Origin: Pseudoxanthomonas sp. J35
GTDB lineage: Bacteria; Pseudomonadota; Gammaproteobacteria; Xanthomonadales; Xanthomonadaceae
DNA length: 64,000 nt
Direction: 5' to 3'
NCBI RefSeq assembly: GCF_000513995.1
Contig: NZ_AZVB01000020.1
Location: forward strand, 39,439-103,438
The position numbers and the translations under genes are program-made. How positions within the stretch are numbered: position 1 is the first letter of the stretch; each line of letters starts with the position of its first letter. This document shows positions 21,149 to 29,871 of the stretch, piece by piece. The notes beneath the pieces were generated by a model. It was not told the origin of the DNA and ran no database searches. It worked only from the letters and a program-made list of their open reading frames with translations.

Positions 21149-21170
21149 TGGCGTCGATGGACGCGTCCTG

Positions 21171-22208
21171 ATGGAACTGCGGCCCGACCAGCTGGCGACG
21201 CAGGCCGCCGCGCAGCCGTTGCAGCCGGCGTACCTCATCGCCGGCCCCGAGACCCTGCACGTGATCGAGGCCGCCGATGCGGTGCGCGCCCGCGCGCGCG
21301 CCGACGGCGCCGAGCGCGAGGTCTTCGACGGCGACGGCCGCGACCCGGACTGGGACGCGCTGGCCGCCAGCTTCAACGCCCCCAGCCTGTTCAGCAGCCG
21401 CCGGCTGCTGGAAGTGCGCCTGCCCAGCGGCAAGCCGGGCAAGACCGGCGCGGAGGTGATCGGCAGCTTCTGCGAGAACCCGCCCGCCGACGTCACCCTG
21501 CTCATCGTCGCCGGCGACTGGAGCAAGGCCCACCAGGGCAAGTGGGTCGAGGCGATCAACCGCCGCGGCGTGGTCTCCATCGCCTGGGCGGTCAAGCCGC
21601 ACGAACTGCCGGGCTGGATCGACCGGCGCCTGCGCGAACGTGGCCTGCGCGCCTCGCCCGAGGCGGTGCAGGGCCTGGCCGAGCGCGTGGAAGGCAACCT
21701 GCTGGCCGCCGCGCAGGAAATCGACAAGCTGGCGCTGCTGGCGCCGGAAGGCGTGCTCGACCTGGCGGCGATGCAGTCGCTGGTCGCCGACGCGGCGCGC
21801 TACGACGTGTTCCGCCTGCTGGAAGCGACCCTCTCCGGCCAGGCCGCGCAGGTGCGGCGCATGCTCGCCGGCCTGCGCGCCGAGGGCGAGCAGGTGGCCG
21901 GGCTGATGCCGATGGTGATCCGCGAACTGCTGCGCGCCGCCGCACTGTCGCGGGCGCAGGCGCGCGGCGCCAACCTGACCGCGGAAATGAAGTCGCAGGG
22001 GCTGTGGGAAGCCCGCCAGGCGCCGTTCAAGCGCGCCTTGCAGCGCCATGCCACGCCGCTGCGCTGGAACCGCTTCGTCGCCTACGCCTCGCGCATCGAC
22101 CGCGCGGCCAAGGGGCGCGGCCCGGGCGAGCCGTGGCAGCTGCTGGAGCGGCTGCTGCTGGCCATCGCCGAAACCCCGGCCACCCGGCTGCTGGCCGCCA
22201 ACCGCTGA
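21171..22208 (+). CDS. holA: DNA polymerase III subunit delta
   Basis: 345 residues. Clamp-loader subunit that opens the beta sliding clamp. Segments QPAYLIAGPETLHVIEAADAVR, ASFNAPSLFSSRRLLEVRLPSG and RVEGNLLAAAQEIDKLALL are characteristic of HolA. The C-terminal helical domain has VRRMLAGLRAEGEQVAGLMPMVIRELLRAA. ATG 21171 follows the lptE stop by 22 bases, so the genes are co-transcribed. Length is normal for the family. Confidence 0.95.
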   Translation: MELRPDQLATQAAAQPLQPAYLIAGPETLHVIEAADAVRARARADGAEREVFDGDGRDPDWDALAASFNAPSLFSSRRLLEVRLPSGKPGKTGAEVIGSFCENPPADVTLLIVAGDWSKAHQGKWVEAINRRGVVSIAWAVKPHELPGWIDRRLRERGLRASPEAVQGLAERVEGNLLAAAQEIDKLALLAPEGVLDLAAMQSLVADAARYDVFRLLEATLSGQAAQVRRMLAGLRAEGEQVAGLMPMVIRELLRAAALSRAQARGANLTAEMKSQGLWEARQAPFKRALQRHATPLRWNRFVAYASRIDRAAKGRGPGEPWQLLERLLLAIAETPATRLLAANR

Positions 22209-22215
22209 GCCGGGC

Positions 22216-22866
22216 GTGCATGGCGTGCTGACCCTCTGGTACGGCGGCACCTTCGATCCGGTGCACGAAGGCCACCTGGCCATCGCCCGCAGCGCCGCCG
22301 ACGCCTTCGGCGTGCCGGTGACGCTGGCGCCGGCGGCCGATCCGCCGCACCGTGACGCCACCGGCGCCTCGGCCGGACAGCGCGCCCGCATGCTGGAACT
22401 GGCCATCGCCGGCGATCCGCGCCTGCGCGTCGACCGTCGCGAACTGCATCGCGACGGCCCGTCCTGGACGGTGGACACGCTGCTGGAACTGCGCGCCGAA
22501 CTGGGCAAGGACGCGCCGCTGGCGCTGCTCCTTGGTGCCGACAGCTTCCGCTCGCTGCCCACCTGGCACCGCTGGTGTGAGCTCCTGCCGCTGGCGCACC
22601 TGGTCGTGGCCGCGCGCGGAGACGCGGACCTGGCCGAACTGCCCGGCGCGCTGGCCGCCGAAGCCTCTGGCCGCTGGACCGACGATCCGGCCCGGCTCGC
22701 CGCCGCCCCGGCCGGGGCCATCCATGCCCTGAAGCAACCGCTGCGCCCGGAATCGGCCACCGCCGTGCGCCAGGCCATCGCCGGCGGCGATCCGGCCTGG
22801 CGCCGACAGGTGCCGGCCGCCGTCGCCGCCTACATCGAGGCCCACGGCCTGTACCGCCAGCCGTGA
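22216..22866 (+). CDS. nadD: Nicotinate-nucleotide adenylyltransferase
   Basis: About 216 residues. It adenylates nicotinate mononucleotide in NAD synthesis. Nucleotidyl-transferase motif GGTFDPVHEGHLAIA near the N-terminus, phosphate/ribose contact ADPPHRD, and LLLGADSFRSLPTWHRW and the C-terminal block are all present (PAAVAAYIEAHGLY). No ATG is available; GTG at 22216 or GTG at 22225 must serve, and I list the first. It begins 7 bases after holA stops. Confidence 0.94.
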   Translation: MHGVLTLWYGGTFDPVHEGHLAIARSAADAFGVPVTLAPAADPPHRDATGASAGQRARMLELAIAGDPRLRVDRRELHRDGPSWTVDTLLELRAELGKDAPLALLLGADSFRSLPTWHRWCELLPLAHLVVAARGDADLAELPGALAAEASGRWTDDPARLAAAPAGAIHALKQPLRPESATAVRQAIAGGDPAWRRQVPAAVAAYIEAHGLYRQP

Positions 22867-22890
22867 AGGCGGGGCCCCGCCCACGACCGG

Positions 22891-22896
22891 TATAAT
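22891..22896 (+). promoter_or_regulatory. Consensus -10 hexamer (TATAAT) upstream of rsfS
   Basis: A perfect TATAAT in GC-rich DNA, 37 bases before the rsfS start. It suggests that rsfS has its own promoter in addition to read-through from nadD. No good -35 was seen. Confidence 0.55.
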
Positions 22897-22932
22897 CGGC
22901 CCCCTGTTTCCGCCCGTTCCGCAGAGCCTTCC

Positions 22933-23331
22933 TTGAGCAGCCAAGCCCACGTCATCAAGACCCGCCTTCCCGAACCGCCGCCGTCCGCCGAGAGCCTGCT
23001 GGCGACCGTGCGCGCCGCGGTGGAGGAGATCAAGGCCAAGGATGTCGTCGAGATCGACGTGCGCGGCAAGACCAGCGTCACCGACCACATGGTGATCGCC
23101 TCGGGCACCTCGACCCGCCACGTGAAGTCCATCGCCGACGAGGTGATCAAGTTCGCCAAGAAGCTCGGCGCGATGCCGCTGGGCGTGGAAGGCGAGCGCG
23201 AGGCCGAGTGGGTGCTGGTCGACCTGGGCGACGTGGTCGTCCACGTGATGCTGCCGCGGGTGCGCGAGTTCTACGCGCTGGAGCGGCTGTGGACCGTCGG
23301 CGACCAGGCCCAGGCGCAGGACGCCGGCTGA
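22933..23331 (+). CDS. rsfS: Ribosome silencing factor RsfS
   Basis: 132 residues. RsfS binds ribosomal protein L14 and keeps the subunits apart in starvation. Conserved core: [43 protein letters not shown], then [34 protein letters not shown]. The start codon is TTG (22933), chosen because the protein then begins [12 protein letters not shown] with no other in-frame candidate. The usual next gene, rlmH, is displaced here by 2 kb. Confidence 0.95.
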   Translation: MSSQAHVIKTRLPEPPPSAESLLATVRAAVEEIKAKDVVEIDVRGKTSVTDHMVIASGTSTRHVKSIADEVIKFAKKLGAMPLGVEGEREAEWVLVDLGDVVVHVMLPRVREFYALERLWTVGDQAQAQDAG

Positions 23332-23429
23332 GCCGCCGCGCCCCGTGCGTATCGCGCCGGGCGCCTCCTTCCTGATCTCCCGCGCGCCAGGCGGCGCGCT
23401 TCCGCTTCGCCAAGCGGCGCGGCGCCGCC

Positions 23430-25157
23430 TTAACGTGCTTTGCCCTGGCGCGCCGCGTAGATCCCGAACACCGCGCCGGTGAAGCCGCCGGCCACCGCGG
23501 TGCTGAGCAGGGTGCCGTCGACGCCTTCGGCCAGCGTGCGCCAGTCGCCCTCGCCGATGGCGTACTGGAAATCGCAGGTCGCGCCGCGGGCGCGGATGCG
23601 CAGCCGCAGCTCTTCCATCGCCTGCGCCGGCAGCGTCGCCGACGCCAGCCGCGTCCCGGTGGCCGGCTCGTCGCGCTGGCGGCCGTCACGGCGGTCGAGC
23701 ACGATCTTCAGCGCGCCGTCCTCGCGGGTGAGCGCCAGCAGGTACCAGTAGGCCTCGTTCTGGAACGCGACCAGTCCGGCGATGTCGCCATCGCGTCGAG
23801 GCGCGAAGCGCATCGCGGTGGTGGCGGTGGCGTGCTGGTGCTGCTGGCGCCGGGCCAGGAACGAGGGATTGTCGCGCTGGCCCAGCAGGATGCCGCGCGC
23901 GCGCAGGTGCAGCGCGCCGTCGTCGAGGCGGTACCAGGCCTCGCGCGGGTTGCGCACCGTCATCCAGTACAGCGGCAGCGTGTGGCCATCGAATTCATCG
24001 CGGAGCGTGAAGTTGCCGCTGGTCGGCAGCGCCGCGCTGCCGCGCGGCAGGCGCGGCGCGTCGAGCACGTAGGGTACGGTTTCGCCGGGCGCGGTGATGC
24101 GCGGCCAGCCGTCCTCCCAGCGCACCGGCATCAGGAAGGTCTCGCGGCCGGTGTTGACGTAATGGCCTTCGGCCGGCGGATAGGGCCGGTTGCCGAGGAA
24201 CAGCGCCCACCAGTCGCCGTCCTGCGTGCCGACGAGGTCGGCGTGCCCGGCGGAGGTGACCGGGAACGGGCGTTCGCGCGGCAGGTCGCGCTGGGTCAGG
24301 ATCGGGTTGCCTGCCCACGGCTCGTACGGGCCGGTGACCTGGCGGCTGCGCAGGATCACCTGGCGGTGCATCTCGCCGGTGCCACCCTCGGCGGCGGTGA
24401 GGTAGTACCAGTCGCCGTGGCGGAACAGGTGCGGGCCTTCGACGTACTCGGGCTTTTCCGCCGGATCGATGCCGCCGTCGAGGATCACCTTGCGCGGGCC
24501 GATGGTGCGCAGGGCCTTCGCGTCGAATTCCTGCAGCCAGATCGCGCGGTGGCCGTTCCAGCGTTCGCCACCTTCGGGCAGGTCGTTGTTGACGATCCAC
24601 GCGCGCCCGTCGTCGTCGAAGAACAGCGAAGGATCGATGCCGCCGGCCAGGTCGGGCAGCCACACCGGATCGGACCACGGCCCGGCTGGATCCTTCGCGG
24701 TGATCACGTAGTTGCCGCCGCAGTCGGGGAAGCAGGTGTTGACGATGTAGAAGGTGCCGTCGTGGTATTCGATCGCCGGGGCGAACACGCCGTTGACCAG
24801 GTCGTGCCGGCCGAAGTCCAGCTGCGTGGTGCGGTCGATGGCGTTGCCGATCTGGGTCCAGTGCACCAGGTCGCGGCTGTGGAACACCGGGATGCCGGGG
24901 AACCAGCCGAAGGTGGAGGTGACCAGGTAGTAGTCCCCGCCGACGCGCACCACGCTGGGGTCGGGGTGGAAGCCCTTCAGCACCGGGTTGCGGAACTGGC
25001 CCGGGCCGGGATCCACCGTCGCATCGACCGGATCGCTGCCTTCGTACGCGAACCATTCGAAGGAGGCTTCCGGCGGCACGTCTTCCGCGGCGACGGCCAG
25101 TGGCGCCACCAGGCAGACGGCGGCCAGCAGGCCGAGTACAGGGCGGCGGAAGTCCAT
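23430..25157 (-). CDS. Secreted glycoside hydrolase family 43 (beta-xylosidase/arabinofuranosidase)
   Basis: 575 residues with a signal peptide (VLGLLAAVCLVAPLAVAA). The five-bladed propeller begins FRNPVLKGFHPDPSVVRVGGDYYLVTSTFGWFPGIPVFHSRDLVHW, with the catalytic base Asp in HPDPS. The pKa-modulating Asp is in GGIDPSLFFDDDGRAW and the acid Glu in YVEGPHLF. The C-terminal about 190 residues (FTLRDEFDGHTLPLYWMTVRNP...) form the concanavalin-like GH43_C2 domain. It probably removes xylose or arabinose from hemicellulose in the periplasm or outside. It is inserted antisense between rsfS and rlmH, which normally adjoin. Confidence 0.93.
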   Translation of the reverse strand: MDFRRPVLGLLAAVCLVAPLAVAAEDVPPEASFEWFAYEGSDPVDATVDPGPGQFRNPVLKGFHPDPSVVRVGGDYYLVTSTFGWFPGIPVFHSRDLVHWTQIGNAIDRTTQLDFGRHDLVNGVFAPAIEYHDGTFYIVNTCFPDCGGNYVITAKDPAGPWSDPVWLPDLAGGIDPSLFFDDDGRAWIVNNDLPEGGERWNGHRAIWLQEFDAKALRTIGPRKVILDGGIDPAEKPEYVEGPHLFRHGDWYYLTAAEGGTGEMHRQVILRSRQVTGPYEPWAGNPILTQRDLPRERPFPVTSAGHADLVGTQDGDWWALFLGNRPYPPAEGHYVNTGRETFLMPVRWEDGWPRITAPGETVPYVLDAPRLPRGSAALPTSGNFTLRDEFDGHTLPLYWMTVRNPREAWYRLDDGALHLRARGILLGQRDNPSFLARRQQHQHATATTAMRFAPRRDGDIAGLVAFQNEAYWYLLALTREDGALKIVLDRRDGRQRDEPATGTRLASATLPAQAMEELRLRIRARGATCDFQYAIGEGDWRTLAEGVDGTLLSTAVAGGFTGAVFGIYAARQGKAR

Positions 25158-25291
25158 GGGTTCCCTCCCGGAACGGATGCGGACGGCGCCTCGACGGGCC
25201 GGCGGACCGTAGCACGTGCATGCAGGGGCATATCAGCGCTGTCGCGATGGAATAGCCCGGCATCGGCGCGCGCGCCGCTATCATGGCCGGC

Positions 25292-25762
25292 ATGAAGGCC
25301 CGACTGATCGCCACCGGCGAGCGCGCTCCGCCCTGGGTGGCGGAGGGTTTCGCCGAATACCGCAAGCGCCTCTCGCACTGGCTGCCGCTGGAGCTGGTCG
25401 AGGTCGAGCCGGGCATGCGCGGCAAGGGCCGCGATCCGCAGCGGGCGATCGAGGAAGAGGGCAGGCGCGTCCTGGCCGCGCTGCCGAAGAACGCGCACGT
25501 GGTCGCGCTGGACGTGCCCGGGAAGCAATGGTCGTCCGAGCAGCTGGCGCGGCGCATGGAGCACTGGCGCCAGCAGGGTCGCGACCTGGCCTTCCTGATC
25601 GGCGGCCCCGAGGGCCACGCGCCGGAAGTGCTGGCCGCCGCCTCCGAGTCCTGGTCGCTGGGCCTGCTGACCCTGCCGCACATGCTGGTGCGGCTGGTGG
25701 TGGCCGAGCAGCTGTACCGCGCCGCGGCGCTGCTGGCCAACCACCCCTACCACCGCGCCTGA
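25292..25762 (+). CDS. rlmH: 23S rRNA (pseudouridine1915-N3)-methyltransferase RlmH
   Basis: 156 residues from ATG 25292 (MKARLIATGER); an ATG three codons upstream is less likely because 156 is the usual length. SPOUT-fold methyltransferase with KGRDPQRAIEEEGRRVL, HVVALDVPGKQWSSEQLA, the SAM-binding knot LAFLIGGPEGHAPEVL and the ending TLPHMLVRLVVAEQLYRAAALLANHPYHRA. It methylates helix 69 of 23S rRNA after subunits join. Upstream, the GH43 gene is divergent. Confidence 0.96.
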   Translation: MKARLIATGERAPPWVAEGFAEYRKRLSHWLPLELVEVEPGMRGKGRDPQRAIEEEGRRVLAALPKNAHVVALDVPGKQWSSEQLARRMEHWRQQGRDLAFLIGGPEGHAPEVLAAASESWSLGLLTLPHMLVRLVVAEQLYRAAALLANHPYHRA

Positions 25763-25871
25763 GGCGCGGCTGCCGCGGAGCGGATGGCATGGCGCGGTGG
25801 CCGGCGCGCGTGGCGCATCGATGTCCGCGCCCGAAGAATCGTGCACGCGCCGGGGCGCGTGCAGGCGGCGC

Positions 25872-26537
25872 TCATTGCAGGGTGAAGCTGATCGGCACCA
25901 GGCCCCAGGCCTGCACCGCGCGTCCGTCGCGCATGGCCGGCTCGAAGCGCCAGCGCTGCTGCACGTGGCGCACCGCCTCGCGGTCCAGCGAGCGGTGGCC
26001 GCTGCCGCGCTCGACCGCCACTTCCAGCGGCCGGCCATCGACGTCCACGAGGATGCGCAGCAGCACCACGCCCTCGGCGCCGGTGCGGATGGCGTCGCGC
26101 GGATACGGCGGCGGTGGCGCCACCGCGTAGCGCAGTTCGGCGCCCTGCAGCGGCTGGCCGTCGCCGGCCGGGGCCAGTCCGCCGGGAGTGCCGGCGGTGG
26201 GCGCGGGATCGATGGCGAGGGTGCCGAAATCGATCACCGCTTCGACCGGAGCCATCCGCGGTTCCGGCGTGGCCACCGGTTCGATGCGCGGCAGCGTGCG
26301 GGGCTGGGGCTGCGGCGGCTGCACCAGCTGCGGTGGCAGGGGCGGAGGCGGCGGGACTTCGGTGATCTTCCAGCGCTCCGGTTCGGAGGTCGGGCGGGCC
26401 GTCTCCACCGGCGACTGGACCAGCGGAACGAGCAGCACCAGGAAGGCCAGCGCGTGCACGGCGATGGCGAAGCTGATGGCGAGGATGCGCTGGAAGTCCA
26501 GGCGCGGGGTGTCATCGGACGGCAGCGTGCGAACCAT
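25872..26537 (-). CDS. TonB-family energy transducer
   Basis: 221 residues. One N-terminal membrane helix (ILAISFAIAVHALAFLVLLVPLV) contains the SxxxH-like His (FAIAVHALA). A Pro-rich periplasmic spacer (VPPPPPLPPQLVQPPQPQPR) follows. The C-terminal TonB_C domain has PPPYPRDAIRTGAEGVVLLRILVDVDGRPLEVAVERGSGHRSLDREAVRHVQQRWRF. Start ATG 26537 has GGAGGTGG in front. No exbB/exbD is adjacent, so it must share that motor with another locus. Which receptor it serves is unknown. Confidence 0.9.
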   Translation of the reverse strand: MVRTLPSDDTPRLDFQRILAISFAIAVHALAFLVLLVPLVQSPVETARPTSEPERWKITEVPPPPPLPPQLVQPPQPQPRTLPRIEPVATPEPRMAPVEAVIDFGTLAIDPAPTAGTPGGLAPAGDGQPLQGAELRYAVAPPPPYPRDAIRTGAEGVVLLRILVDVDGRPLEVAVERGSGHRSLDREAVRHVQQRWRFEPAMRDGRAVQAWGLVPISFTLQ

Positions 26538-26696
26538 GGTCCACCTCCATTGCAGGAATGACGGAGGAAACAACACACGGACATGGCGGCCGGGGTTTGG
26601 CCGCGATGGCCCGGTTCCAGACTGCGCCGGGCCATTCGCCTGACGCAAGCTCCCAGGTTGCGTCCTCGACCAAAGTCAGGGGTGCGGTGCCCGTCG

Positions 26697-26819
26697 CCAG
26701 GGTCGGGCTTGCCCGGCTCCCACGCTGGATGCCGCACGCCCGCGAAGAACAGTGGGGCAGAGGTGCTGATGGGGCACCACGCATCCGGATGCGTGGGAGC
26801 GGGGCAAGCCCCGCGCTAC
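26697..26819 (-). repeat. Long-spacer REP composite, inverted
   Basis: Degenerate arm B (26699-26718) and inverted arm A (26798-26819) flank a spacer of about 79 bases. The spacer holds the perfect palindrome CCACGCATCCGGATGCGTGG (26777-26796) and GCCCGCGAAGAAC. Its reverse complement matches 42863-42983 along the whole length. The rest of the 334-base gap (26538-26871) has a TCTCCC/GGGAGA hairpin near 26851 and no gene. Confidence 0.85.
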
Positions 26820-26871
26820 AGGAGCATCGCCGCAGCCCGGACAAGGCCTCTCCCATGGGGAGAGGGGGCGC

Positions 26872-27585
26872 TCAGCGCCCCAGCTCGAACACCACGTCCA
26901 GGTTCACCGAGACACTGCTTTCGCCGGCGGCGACCGGGGTGCTGTCGTAGGCCTCGGCCTTCATCATCGCCATGCGCGGCATCGGCGGCGGCAGCGCCGC
27001 GCCGCCCTCGCTGATGCTGACGATGCGGCGCACGCGCAGGTCCAGGGCCTTGGCGTAGGTATCGGCGCGGTCGCGGGCGCGGCGCAGCGCCTCGACGCGG
27101 GCCTGGTCGTACAGCGGCTCCGGATCGTCGATGCCGAAGCTCGGGCCGTTGATCTGGTTGGCGCCGCTGGCCACCAGCGCGTCCAGCACCTTGCCCATCT
27201 TCGCCACGTCGCGCAGCTTCACGTTGACCGTGTTGCTGGCCTGGTAGCCGGTGATGCGCGGCGGCTGGTTCTCCTCGTAGCGGTACTGCGGGTGCAGGTT
27301 GATGCCGCTGGTCTGCACGTCCTTCTCGGCCACGCCGGCGGCGCGGATCGCGGCCAGCACCCGGTTCATCTGCTCGGCGTTCTGGCGCATCGCCGTGTTG
27401 CCGTCGGCGGCCTGGGTGACCACCCCGGCCGAGACCGTGGCGATGTCCGGCGCCCGGCTGGCCTGGGCCTGGGCCGAGACCGACAGCAGGGTGCCGTCGG
27501 GCGGCAGCGGCGGGGCGCCCGACGGCTGGGCGGCGGCCGGGGCGGACAGGGCGAGGGCGAGCAGGACGGCAATCGGGTAACGCAT
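26872..27585 (-). CDS. Periplasmic SIMPL-domain protein (DUF541)
   Basis: 237 residues with a signal peptide (MRYPIAVLLALALSAPAAAQ). The SIMPL domain has LLSVSAQAQASRAPDIATVSAGVVTQAADGNTAMRQNAEQMNRVLAAIRAAGVAEKDVQTSGINLHPQY, the classical opening, then TGYQASNTVNVKLRDVAKMGKVLDALVASGANQINGPSFGIDD and a C-terminal ALRRARDRADTYAKALD block. Family members (E. coli YggE) form periplasmic oligomeric rings of unclear function, linked to oxidative stress. Divergent from maf. Confidence 0.92.
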   Translation of the reverse strand: MRYPIAVLLALALSAPAAAQPSGAPPLPPDGTLLSVSAQAQASRAPDIATVSAGVVTQAADGNTAMRQNAEQMNRVLAAIRAAGVAEKDVQTSGINLHPQYRYEENQPPRITGYQASNTVNVKLRDVAKMGKVLDALVASGANQINGPSFGIDDPEPLYDQARVEALRRARDRADTYAKALDLRVRRIVSISEGGAALPPPMPRMAMMKAEAYDSTPVAAGESSVSVNLDVVFELGR

Positions 27586-27745
27586 GTAAGGCTCCTTTCC
27601 TGGGATGCGATGACAGTGGCCGTGCGGGGGTTGCCGCAGGGTCGGTTCGTGGGGATGAACGCGCGGTGAGTCCGGCCGGGGTTGGCGGGCCGAACCGCCG
27701 GTCCGGCCACGGTTCAGCCAGCCGGGCCGGGTTATCCTTGCCTCC

Positions 27746-28351
27746 ATGCTGTATCTGGCCTCGAAATCCCCCCGCCGCGCCGAGCTCCTGGACCGGATCG
27801 GCCAACCCTACCGCCTGCTCGACGTCGACGTCCCGGAAGTCCGGGCGCCGGGCGAGGGGGCGGCCGACTACGTGCGCCGGGTCGCCCGCGACAAGGCCCG
27901 GGCCGGCTGGGCGCGGGTCGCCGGCGAGCCGGGCGCGCGCGTGCTGGGTGCCGACACCGAGGTGGTGCTGGACGACGAGGTCTTCGGCAAGCCGGCCGAC
28001 GCCGCCGACGCGGCGGCGATGCTGCGACGCCTGTCCGGCCGCGCCCACACCGTGCTGTCGGCGGTGACCGTGATCGACGCGGCCGGCGAACGCCAGGCAC
28101 TGTCGGTGACCGAGGTCCGCTTCGCCACGCTGGACGAGGAGGCCATCGCCCGCTACGTCGCCACCGGCGAGGCCATGGGCAAGGCCGGTGCCTACGGCAT
28201 CCAGGGCCGCGCCGAGGTGTTCGTCGAGCACCTGGCCGGCAGCTACTCCGGCGTCATGGGCCTGCCGCTGCACGAGACCGCGCGGCTGCTCGCCGCGCCG
28301 CCGGCCGCGCCGGCGCAAGCGGGTGGCGCCACCGTCGCCGTGGCCGGGTGA
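27746..28351 (+). CDS. maf: Maf-family nucleotide pyrophosphatase
   Basis: 201 residues. The opening [19 protein letters not shown] carries the SPRR phosphate-binding motif. [40 protein letters not shown] includes the catalytic Asp and the KP motif, and [37 protein letters not shown] completes the fold. It matches the dTTP/UTP pyrophosphatase (YhdE) branch that removes modified nucleotides. The ribonuclease G gene starts 8 bases downstream, the usual pairing. Confidence 0.94.
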   Translation: MLYLASKSPRRAELLDRIGQPYRLLDVDVPEVRAPGEGAADYVRRVARDKARAGWARVAGEPGARVLGADTEVVLDDEVFGKPADAADAAAMLRRLSGRAHTVLSAVTVIDAAGERQALSVTEVRFATLDEEAIARYVATGEAMGKAGAYGIQGRAEVFVEHLAGSYSGVMGLPLHETARLLAAPPAAPAQAGGATVAVAG

Positions 28352-28359
28352 GCGGGCGC

Positions 28360-29847
28360 ATGTCCGAGGAGATCCTGGTCAACGTCACTCCCCGCGAGAC
28401 CCGCGTGGCGGTGGTCGAGAACGGCATGCTGCAGGAGCTGCACATCGAGCGCGGCTGGCGGCGTGGGGTGGTCGGCAACATCTACAAGGGCCGCGTGCAG
28501 CGGGTGATGCCCGGCATGCAGGCCGCGTTCGTCGAAGTCGGCCTGGAGCGCGCCGCGTTCCTGCACGCCAACGACGTCATCCGCCCGGTGCCGGTCGATG
28601 CCGGCATCGCCGACGACGCGCCGCCGCAGCCGCTGGCCACGCCCTCGATCGTCGAGCTGCTGCGCGACGGCCAGGACATCGTCGTGCAGGTGGTGAAGGA
28701 CCCGATCGGGACCAAGGGCGCGCGCCTGACCACCCAGATCAGCATCCCCTCGCGCTACCTGGTGCTGCTGCCGCAGTCGCGCAGCATCGGCGTGTCGGCG
28801 CGGATCGAGGACGAGGCCGAGCGCCAGCGGCTGAAGACCCTGGTCGCCGACCTGTCGGCCAGCTACGGCGGCCACGGCTACATCGTCCGCACCAACGCCG
28901 AGGGCCAGCCAGCCGAGGCGCTGGCAGAGGACATCGCCTACCTGTCGCGGGTGTGGAACGTGGTCGAGCGCCGCGGCCGCGAGGCGCCATCGGGCACGAT
29001 CATCTACGAGGACCTGAGCCTGCCGCTGCGCGCGGTGCGCGACCTGATCCGCCGCGATGTGGAGAAGGTGCGCGTGGACTCGCGCGACACCTACGACCGG
29101 CTGCAGGCCTTCGTCGCCAAGTACATGCCGGTGCTGGCCGAGAAGATCGAGCTGTACGTCGGCGACCGCCCGATCTTCGACCTGTACGGGGTCGAGGACG
29201 AGATCGGCCGCGCCCTGGACAAGCAGGTGCCGCTGAAGTCCGGCGGCTACCTGGTCATCGACCAGACCGAGGCGATGACCACCATCGACGTGAACACCGG
29301 CTCGTTCCTCGGCCAGCGCAACCTCGAGGAAACGGTGTACCGCACCAACCTCGAGGCTGCCCAGGCGGTCGCCCGCCAGCTGCGCCTGCGCAACCTCGGC
29401 GGCATCATCATCATCGACTTCATCGACATGACCGACCCGGAGCACCGCCGCCAGGTGCTGCGGACGCTGGAGAAGTCGCTCTCGCGCGACCACGCCAAGA
29501 CCACGGTGTACGACTTCTCGCCGCTGGGCCTGGTCGAGATGACCCGCAAGCGCACGGTCGAGAGCCTGGAGCGCCAGCTGTCGGAAACCTGCCCGCAGTG
29601 CAGCGGGCGCGGCACGGTGAAGACCGCCGAGACGGTGACCTACGAGATCTTCCGCGAGATCACCCGCGCGGTGCGCCAGTTCGATGCCGCGCGCCTGCTG
29701 GTGATCGCCTCGCCCAAGGTGGTGGCGCGGATCACCGAGGAGGAGTCGGCCGCGGTGGCCGAGCTGGAGGAGTTCCTCGGCAAGACGATCCGCTTCCAGG
29801 CCGACGAGCAGTACCTGCAGGAGCAGTTCGATGTGGTCCTGCTCTGA
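28360..29847 (+). CDS. rng: Ribonuclease G
   Basis: 495 residues. Endoribonuclease that trims the 5' end of 16S rRNA and turns over mRNA. The opening MSEEILVNVTPRETRVAVVENGMLQELHIER is followed by the S1-like domain (GNIYKGRVQRVMPGMQAAFVEVGLERAAFLHANDV). Catalytic segments are AMTTIDVNTGSFLGQRNLEETVYRTNLEAA and IIIDFIDMTDPEHRRQVL, and the zinc-link pair is in CPQCSGRG. The ATG at 28360 is preferred over a GTG at 28348 that overlaps maf. No RNase E-type C-terminal extension is present, supporting Rng over Rne. Confidence 0.95.
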   Translation: MSEEILVNVTPRETRVAVVENGMLQELHIERGWRRGVVGNIYKGRVQRVMPGMQAAFVEVGLERAAFLHANDVIRPVPVDAGIADDAPPQPLATPSIVELLRDGQDIVVQVVKDPIGTKGARLTTQISIPSRYLVLLPQSRSIGVSARIEDEAERQRLKTLVADLSASYGGHGYIVRTNAEGQPAEALAEDIAYLSRVWNVVERRGREAPSGTIIYEDLSLPLRAVRDLIRRDVEKVRVDSRDTYDRLQAFVAKYMPVLAEKIELYVGDRPIFDLYGVEDEIGRALDKQVPLKSGGYLVIDQTEAMTTIDVNTGSFLGQRNLEETVYRTNLEAAQAVARQLRLRNLGGIIIIDFIDMTDPEHRRQVLRTLEKSLSRDHAKTTVYDFSPLGLVEMTRKRTVESLERQLSETCPQCSGRGTVKTAETVTYEIFREITRAVRQFDAARLLVIASPKVVARITEEESAAVAELEEFLGKTIRFQADEQYLQEQFDVVLL

Positions 29848-29871
29848 CCGCAGGCGCGGCGCGGAGGCCTG

